This document shows, one piece after another, positions 55,710 to 64,000 of a DNA stretch of 64,000 nt. Numbering within the stretch: position 1 is the first letter of the stretch; the number at the start of each line of letters is the position of its first letter. The notes beneath the pieces were generated by a model, which had not been told where the DNA came from, ran no database searches, and saw only the letters and a list, made by a program, of their open reading frames with translations. Source of the DNA: Arctopsyche grandis (taxonomy: Eukaryota; Arthropoda; Insecta; Trichoptera; Hydropsychidae); contig NC_135356.1 in the NCBI RefSeq assembly GCF_051622035.1, positions 16,451,793 to 16,515,792 on the forward strand. The letters run 5' to 3'. The position numbers and the translations under genes are program-made.

Positions 55710-56805
55710 TGTGGCGGCTCGCTTATACGACATGGTCGAGTTTGGTTGCCTTCCTGCGAGTGGGGACCAACCCGGCTGGGTTCGGAGAGCTACTACTCAC
55801 TCTGTCTTCAGCTGTCATATAATAAACACGTGCATTAACATGCCAGTCGTCTCATTCGTTCATCCTCCATACTGGTGACCCCCGACATCGAGCCACGCAG
55901 CCTCGATCAATTTCAACATGCCGCTCATCCCTGCCTCGCCGAGCCAGGCTACCCGCTACCAGCTACCCGCCGCGCCCCCATCGCCATCAACACGCGTCGC
56001 GGCCCGCGGGTGACAATAAACGAGCAGACACGGCTACCTACCTACCTACCTACCTACCGACGTCCAGCCACAACGTCGACGACAGGTGCTCTTAAAAAAT
56101 GGGGGAGCGAATGAGACGACGATCTTGACAGCTGGATGTGGAGTCATGCGCGATCCACTACACATAGAACGGTCATCCAGCACCACAAGACATACACCAC
56201 CTCAGCACCATCATCATCATCATCATCATCAAGGCCCCGTCCGTCCCCACGAGCGTCGTCACGCCGAGACGGGCGGTAGCGCTACAACACCTCCACGAGC
56301 CACAACGACTCACAGTCCAGCTCGGAGTATCATCAACCACATCGATGCCCCTGCCGCCCCCGCCGCCCCACCAACCGACATCAGCCTCGGAAGAGCGCCG
56401 CCGCCGCAGCATCGCATCGCGCGACCATCGGACCACCCACCGTCCTGCTCGCGACGTCACCGCCCTCGAATCTACCGACCATTCAGGGCGGTACACCTAT
56501 GTACACAGCGGATGACCCACGTCAACATTTTTTTTTTCTCCCCACGTAATAATTTTTTCTCTTTGTGTAACAACAATTTTTTTTTTCTTTTGTAAAATTT
56601 GTTTCTTTGTAATTTTGGTATCGCTGATGCTGGGGGGGGAGTGATGTGGCGGCTCGCTTATACGACATGGTCGAGTTTGGTTGCCTTCCTGCGAGTGGGG
56701 ACCAACCCGGCTGGGTTCGGAGAGCTACTACTCACTCTGTCTTCAGCTGTCATATAATAAACACGTGCATTAACATGCCAGTCGTCTCATTCGTTCATCC
56801 TCCAT
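55710..56805 (+). mobile_element. TRIM-like element (copy B)
   Basis: Copy of 16335-17430; LTRs at 55710-55869 and 56645-56804. Confidence 0.75.
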
Positions 56806-57469
56806 TGTTCCGACCAAGTCTTCATGGTCAGCTTTCGTGGCGTTACGACCAAAGGAGCCGTTTTGGAGGGAGATCGGCGCCGAGCGCGCGTACCCGCGCC
56901 CTATTCGTTTTCCGCGTCGGTCGAGTGAACATCTCTGTTCGCTACCGAGTTGGTTCCCACCACCGAGTCCCGATCAGCTCAGCCTTGATCGGCAGACGAT
57001 ACTGGAAGTACAGCTTCAGTATACGTCCGGTGAGAAGTGAGGAATTCCTGGTCTCTCTTCGTCGAAGTCAGATCACGGAGCCACGTGGTTGAGTGAGGTT
57101 ACCATAACCTCTTGAACACGTGCGCGCTAATTTCAAGTCGGACTCCCCCCCCCCCCTTTTTCTGTCCCCCCTGCTTGATCTCTGTATATACATATATATA
57201 TAAAATACAGTCACCATACAAACAGAATTATAACCTGTTTTCATTACTATTCAATTTCCCGCCTTTGTCCCGTATCACCCTCACTTACGCACACTGTACG
57301 AGAGAGAGAGAGATATACATCGAGCCGAGCCGACAGCAGCAGAGACCAGACCGCAGACGACGACCTGTGGATCCCTTGGAGGAAACCAGCCCCGCCCACG
57401 CTTACCACGAGCTTCTACGAAACCGACTTCCGGGGTGCTCTCGAGTTGAACATCCCTGGAGTCTGTACA
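56806..57469 (+). mobile_element. BEL solo LTR (copy B)
   Basis: Copy of 17431-18094 with the same TCCAT duplication. Confidence 0.85.
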
Positions 57470-60400
57470 TCCATAACATATAGAAAATGTTTTACAATGT
57501 AACAAAGATAAACAAATAATGTTACCGACGACGTAACAAGTTCATTATAAAATGACGAATTCACTTTTAGATACCGTCCATATTAAAGATGAAGCCGATG
57601 GCATAATCATCGCTCTTGTACAAAACATGCAGAATGACTCTCCGGCAACGTCCCATTGGCTCCGAAGCTGAGAAAACAAAACGACCTTCTTTTTTACATA
57701 TAATTACTATTGTAACAAGTGAACATAAATAAAGGATCCTCTTACTAACACAATCAGTGTTTTCGTAGACCTCCCGGCGGTACATTTACCGCGGTGAATT
57801 AAGATTAAATTTTGATTTGACATTCGAACTGTCAAAGTGAAATGAACGCAAAAGCGATTGCCAGCCTTCTCGGATGCGAGCGATGCTAACGTCAGATGGG
57901 CTGACAGATACCCGCGAGCTCCTCGCGAAGACCACAAACAACGGCCACGAGGGCCTTTGGCTCGAACATATGTCTAGTCGATAATAATAAAAATTTCGTA
58001 AATAAAAAGTATTTGAGAATATTTTTGTTTGTGTGACCAATTTAAAATTTTTGGGTGTGACCAGTTTTCTCGTGACCAGTTTTAGCGTGTGACTAGTTTT
58101 CTCGTGACCAGTTTTAGCGTGACGGATGATCACGAGTGACCGATCTAGAGCGACCAGTTGTCCTGTGACAGGTTCACATTTGACTAGTAGTCCCTTTACC
58201 CTATATATCACAAGGTAAGATTTTTGCACTACTCGCATGCGCTGATTTATACAAATGCTGATAAAATTAAAGAGCGGCCGACGGACGGTCGAACTCCTAG
58301 GCGTGACCCTGATTAGAGGCCACAATTTTGATTTGGAAGATCACAGCCTCCGAAAGTAATTAAAGGTTGACGCAATCAATACTCCGAGACGATTCACTGT
58401 AAATTCGCCTAATGCAATTCGCCGAATTCGAGTATACTTACTAAGCGAGTAGGTTGAATATCAAGATATTTACCTAACCTCAGTATGTCGAAACACAAAT
58501 TGGTCGAATGAAGGCTATTTATGTGGCTCCAAATTTTTAAACTCTTTCCAATGTTAAATTTTATTTATCGCTGTGTGAATGAGCTGATAAGCATTAAATT
58601 TTGTGCGAAACAATTAGACATGTCACAGGCTACAGTTATCGATTGAAATCATTGTTTACTTAGGGTCTGTGTGGTGTCGCTAATAGAACAAGCAAATACC
58701 ATGATCGGTGGAGAAGAGATGGCCATTGAAATTAGCAAACGTCAAAACATTGAATTTATATACGTACCAAATTTTTTGTAAAAAACTTCTATAGCTTCAC
58801 ACAAGAGTATTTTTATTACATGACTTGATACAAAAGTCAATTTTCTTTAACGTTAGTTGTTTTACATATTGATTATTCATATATTGAAAAGAATTTACGA
58901 CAGTTATACATATGTACATACATATATGTGTTCTGTGTTGTCTGTAATAAGTTGACCATCTGTAACACCACCCATGAGTTTTTATTACATGAAAATGTTT
59001 ATTATAAATTGGTTTATTTCTGTAACTTGATTAATAAATTATTTATTATTTATTGTATTGCTTGTTTCTTGTCTTGTTATTATTGTTTATATTTCATTGT
59101 GTTTTGCAATCTACAATACATATGTAGTATAAATTACTAACTGATTTATATTTGTTATGTATTCATCATAATTTATATTTATTACGTGCATATATTTAAA
59201 ATTATTAATTATTTATTATGGAAATTGTATCAATCGTGGAAATTGTACTAGTCTGTCTATTATACATGCGTTTTCTTTGTCACCTTCTTTTAATATTGAT
59301 GATTGGAAAGCCAATTTTAATATATGTACAATAAAAAAAATCTGTACATCTTTTTTGATTCCTTTTTATTTTATTCCGTTTTATTACTTAATTTTATCAT
59401 ACATAATATTGTAAATATGTACAATGGTTGCTATATAATATAGTATAGTATATATATAGCAAAAGGTAATACAAACCTACAAAAGCAATATATGTTTTTT
59501 CAATGTTCACTCGCCATTAGGTGGGAAATCCTTTTTAAATCTTCTGTCGGAAGCAATATGGTGTATATAGCAATATAGTTTAAGGGCTATTTGCAAAGAC
59601 ATGTTATAACATTTATCTGTCTATGTTACTACGCCATCTGTTGATATCGCGTCGAAAAAGATAGATTTTCGGTAAAAGCGTCATTAGTGGAATAGCATTA
59701 GGTGTATTGCATTCGACCAATTTACCTGCTCCCCTCCGAGACAAAGCCAAACGCTTCAGTGCTAGCCGGTAGGTGCGAGTGAGTGCACTTGAATATTTCA
59801 CGTACTTTTGGTATTACCTCCTATTACTAATTTTATTACTATCATCAAAATGAAATCAGTGCTGCATCGAACCGGAGCGCATGGGAGCGCCGCTCCCTTT
59901 CGTGAAATCAAGAAACGTAGCGCTTCCATTCATGAACTACACGTCTTTTCAATCCTACCGCTCCTCTACGACACGAAGTCCCCGCAGAGACACCATCTTT
60001 GAAATCACAAAGAAAATCCAGGCCACGATGCGACGCGTGTTGACCTGCTGACTGCTGACCTGCTGACCTGCTGACCTGCCGATGACGATGACGAGCTCTA
60101 CTACATCCACAACAAGGAGCAAAAAATGCGTCGCATCGGGGCGTTGTCCCAAGAGGGCGCCACAATGATGTTAATGTTAAAAAAATATTATAAATTTTTA
60201 GCTATATTATATCATATACAGCTAAAATATATATAAATAAAAATAAAATTATATTCTTTTTATTGTATGTATTTTATAAAATAAATTTAAAATTGCGATA
60301 ACATTTAATTTAGTTTCATTTTTACCATACATATACATATATCTACGAATAACTATTATACATACGTATATACAGACATGAATAAAAAATTTAAATGGCT

Positions 60401-61167
60401 TTTTTTTTTGGCCCCTAAGAGAAAATTAAATTCAACATTTTAAAAATCAAAATCAACATTTTACAAATCAAAATCAAATTTACCACAATACAATTCAGTT
60501 AAACCTTAACCTAAGCTTAAGCGCAAGTGATTATGAAAATCTAATTATTTACTCAGTGACTCTAATTTGAAAAAAATATACAAAGATCAGCCATTAAATG
60601 CTTTCTCAGCGAGTAAGTAAAATTTATATGTTTTATAAATTTTTATTAGGAAAGTCTCGAGTGTCTCTAGTAATCTATAAGGAAGATCCTTATAGATCAC
60701 TCGAAGCGTTCTGAATAGAAGCGAAAGGCTAATGACAAACTATACTTTATGCGTGGTTCAGGAGCAACACACGCGAGTCTGCAAGTGTATAAATATATTT
60801 ATTGTGTATAAAATATTAGGGGCCCCGCCGAAGGGGGCGCAGCCCCTAATAAAACAAAAATAAAAATATATTTTTATATACCCCGGGTAATAAAGCTAGT
60901 ACTTTATGTAAATAAATTTGATATTCTATATATTAGATCATTTGAATAAAAGATTCAATTAGAGAAATATGTACGGTGTTACGGGGACGAGTAGGAGATT
61001 ATAATAATTAAAAACATAATTTTGATATGCTTATATTATATTTTCCAAAGCAGTTTGTATTTACAGTAATAAGCTTATATTTACGTATAATCACAAGTAC
61101 TAGTTACTTATTAAACAGTTCAATCACAAGTTACTAGTTGGCAGTATCGGCTCGTGAGAATTCATAG

Positions 61168-63879
61168 TAGCTTTTTTTGGCTGCAGAGATTGATCAGGCT
61201 GTAGTAGCTCGTTGACTATGGTCAACGGTGATTAAAAGAAAACAAAAATAGCGTGCATATGTACTATACTAGTAGGCTGCAGCCCCGCAGCCCATGCCGA
61301 CGACAAAAATAGCATGAATTTGTATTGTACAGGAAGGTCTGCAGCCCCGCAGCTCATATGGACGAGCCGCCACTGCTAGTTAGGCACTTAAATCGCAAGT
61401 TACCAGGTAGGCTGTTTAATCGCAAGTGCCTTAACAAAGGGCTGGTGGTTGTATATATCAAATCTGTTGGGTGAAATCAACCAATCAGAGAACAGTGAAA
61501 CATATGTCTAAATCCGAATATACATATGTAGCTAGAGTTTAACTTTGAAACAAAGTATTTTAATAACAATCTGGGGGAAGAAGTAATACAACTTAAGTTT
61601 TTACATACATATGTATGTTTGAATTACAGAGAAGTCAATAAATCGTAGTCGTAAGACCATGGCAAAGGTTAAAAGTGGAGTGAAAACAGTATCTAGTAAT
61701 TTTAGATCTGAAAAGAAACATGCGTTTGCAATAAAGAACGATGTGGGGTTGACAATTATGTACATATCACTACTTTAAGATATAGAAAAAAACATTGAGA
61801 ATTGTAAAGACGTGTGTTTCGAATAGACACATTAAGACAATAATAACTTAAAATCTGGATAGAAACATATGTACGTTGGCAATAAAGACCTTTGTGGGGT
61901 TGACAATTATCATTAGTAGAAAAATAGTTGAGAAAAATGTTGAGATTTGTAAAGACGTGTGTTTAAAATACGAGTGGGGTGAGTATTTGGGAGAGCATCC
62001 ACATTACAATGGTAAGCGAGAAAAAAAATGTTTCAATATCTGGAGGTTCGAAATCCTTTTTTGAATATTATTCCTTAGTCGAGTCGTTAGAAAAGTCAAG
62101 CTTTAAACCATAAAAATATATGTATGTATATCTTTTTTTAATTTATTTATCGATATTTTGGATAAAAATATGGTATGATATTTATGAATGGAAATTTGAA
62201 ACTATTACAATATACATATGTACACGGTTATGTCGCAGGGCTAATGTAATATATGAATCGAATGAAATTAATTTTAGATAAGAGAAAAAATAATTTTAAA
62301 TAAATAATAAGTTGAGGAAATTGTATCAAAACTCGATATTCTGACGTTAAAGCGCTGACGTTAACAATGCGTGACGTCACACTTTTCAACCATAGCTCTG
62401 TATTTTGAGGCCATGTCTTTTTATTTACAAGCTTTTTTTAACTCTTTATTCTATTGCATAGCGTGTAAACATTTCGTCAATATACTAAGGTATTTCCTAA
62501 CTTTCATTGTGCTGTACAATCAGATCAACAACAGAAGAAAAATTTATTATTTTTATATGACAGATTTGCTATCTTATAAACGGTAAGCGGACTATTCCGC
62601 AAAAGCGATCACGCGCAAGTCGTAGAATTCAAGGTCTTTAATAATATCACTGTAAGCTTGGCTGTCCATAACATGACGTTGACAATTACTTTTATCGTCT
62701 AAAAAATATAAATTTCCATTAATATAAAATACTAGCTGTATTACCCGGCTTCACTCAGTGTTTATAATATAAACCGCTTAAACATGACTAAGCTAATAGT
62801 AAACATTAAATTAAAAAAAAAAAATTAAAAAAAAAAATTTTAAAAATTTAAAAACAAATTTTAAAAATTTGAAAAAAAGAAAAAAAATAAAATAAAAAAA
62901 ATCATTTTTTTTTGCCTTCTAGGGCTTCGCCCTCGGCGCCCCCCTGAGCCTTTGCCTTCTAGGGCTTCGCCCCTCCACGCCCCCATGTGCAATTGCCGTT
63001 AAGGGCTACGCCCCCCTTAGATGATGCCTTTTAGGGCTTCGCCCCTCCGCGCCCCCATGTTTAAATGCCGTCTAGGGCTTCGCCCCCATGATCAGTTGCC
63101 TTTTAGGGCTTCGCCCCTCCACGCCCCCATGATTAAATGCCGTCTAGGGCTTCGCCCCCCTTAGTTAATGCCTTTTAGGGCTTCGGCCCTCCGCGCCCCC
63201 AAGATTAATTGCCGTTTAGGGCTTCAATTAATCTTGAATTTTTTTTTACAGATTACACGTTGCAGTTCTTTATAGGACACTTTATTGTATCATAATTTAA
63301 CTTTAACATGAAATGTTTCTTATGGGGCGGTTCAAATACATAAAAAAAAAAAAATACCTGTGAGAACATCGACAATATTGGCTACTATATTATATTTGTA
63401 TTTGTTCTGTCGTAGTAGTCTGTCTATTATACATGCGTTTTCTTTGTCACCTTCTTTTAATATTGATGATTGGAAAGCCAATTTTAATATATGTACATCT
63501 TTTTTGATTCCTTTTTATTACTTAATTTTATCATACATTTTATTGTAAATATGTACAATGGTTGCTATTTAATATAGTATAGTATATATAGCAAAAGGTA
63601 ATACAAACCTACAAAGGCAATATATATTTTTTCAATGTTCACTCGCCATTAGGTGGGAAATCCTTTTTAAATGTTCTGTCGGGCGCAATATGGTGTATAT
63701 AGCAATATAGTTTAAGGGCTATTTGCAAAGACATGTTATAACATTTATCTGTCTATGTTACTACGCCATCTGTTGATATCGCGTCGAAAAAGATAGATTT
63801 TCGGTAAAAGCGTCATTAGTGGAATAGCATTAGGTGAATTGATTTAGGTGAATTGCATTCGACCAATTTACTTGCTCCC
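61168..63879. repeat. Block X, copy 2 (copy B)
   Basis: Copy of 21793-24504, including the nine-unit hairpin array at 62913-63225. Two substitutions in the A-rich stretch (62879, 62883) distinguish it. Confidence 0.85.
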
Positions 63880-64000
63880 GCTGCCGTTACGACGCCATTA
63901 TTGTGGCATCCAAACGTGACGCCTCGGCGTGGTAGCATCTTAATCTATACGCATTTAACCTATTAGGTGATGCTTAAAATATATATATATAGTATTTTAA

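Larger units (their letters stand above)
39376..64000. repeat. Copy B of the 39,375-bp repeated unit (partial)
   Basis: Second copy of bases 1-24625. The BEL gag reading frame runs without a break across position 39375/39376, so that point is only the period start set by the window edge and not a breakpoint. It could be a real tandem duplication or a misassembly; the sequence alone cannot decide. Confidence 0.95.

Overview
The window is eukaryotic and almost certainly from an insect or close arthropod. It is AT-rich, has no operon-like coding, and is dominated by nested transposable elements typical of insects: BEL/Pao, Ty3/gypsy, an RTE-type non-LTR element, P/THAP9-type and Tc1-like DNA-transposon remnants, and a miniature LTR element. 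I see no complete host gene. Two host-type exon fragments are readable, both on the minus strand: the last exon of a tyrosine-kinase-like protein (8200-8369) and a kelch repeat (15676-15856).

The largest structure is a direct repetition with a period of 39,375 bp. Bases 1-24625 recur at 39376-64000 with no net length change, and I found only four substitutions (138/39513 G/A, 15106/54481 T/C, 23504/62879 T/G, 23508/62883 T/A). The window therefore holds about 1.6 units. No junction is visible because both edges lie inside the unit. It is either a very recent tandem segmental duplication or an assembly artefact such as two haplotypes placed in tandem.

Layout of one unit. 1-1566 is a BEL/Pao element (minus) cut by the window edge; its full copy is 36773-40941. 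It is inserted in a P-type transposase remnant (1567-2032, continuing at 36375-36772). 2251-5130 is a second P remnant split by an 857-bp solo LTR, plus P-associated non-coding repeats. 5569-6203 is a decayed gypsy remnant. 6204-8199 is AT-rich with no gene. 8200-20358 is a host-derived segment (block X) that begins in the kinase exon and has been opened by a Tc1-like fragment, an intact RTE element (10353-14374), an LTR-like insert (14908-15271) and a 4.5-kb block holding the kelch fragment, a TRIM-like element and a BEL solo LTR. 21793-24504 is a shorter paralogue of block X that lacks these insertions and so shows several of the empty sites. 24505-36372 is present once in the window. It is a mosaic of gypsy integrase and RNase H pieces, tandem 'R' repeats, a complete gag-only LTR element with identical LTRs (32645-35769) and a gypsy solo LTR.

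These genes do not form a pathway; they are layers of selfish elements. The order of events can be partly read from target-site duplications (GTGGT, TCCAT, TACAT, ATAT, ATTA) and from empty sites in paralogous copies. Nothing here amounts to a convincing new biological system. The items most worth checking are the 39.4-kb periodicity, the array of GGGCTTCGCCC hairpins with alternating 41/31-bp units, the deletion-derivative BEL and gag-only elements, and the duplicated kinase exon.
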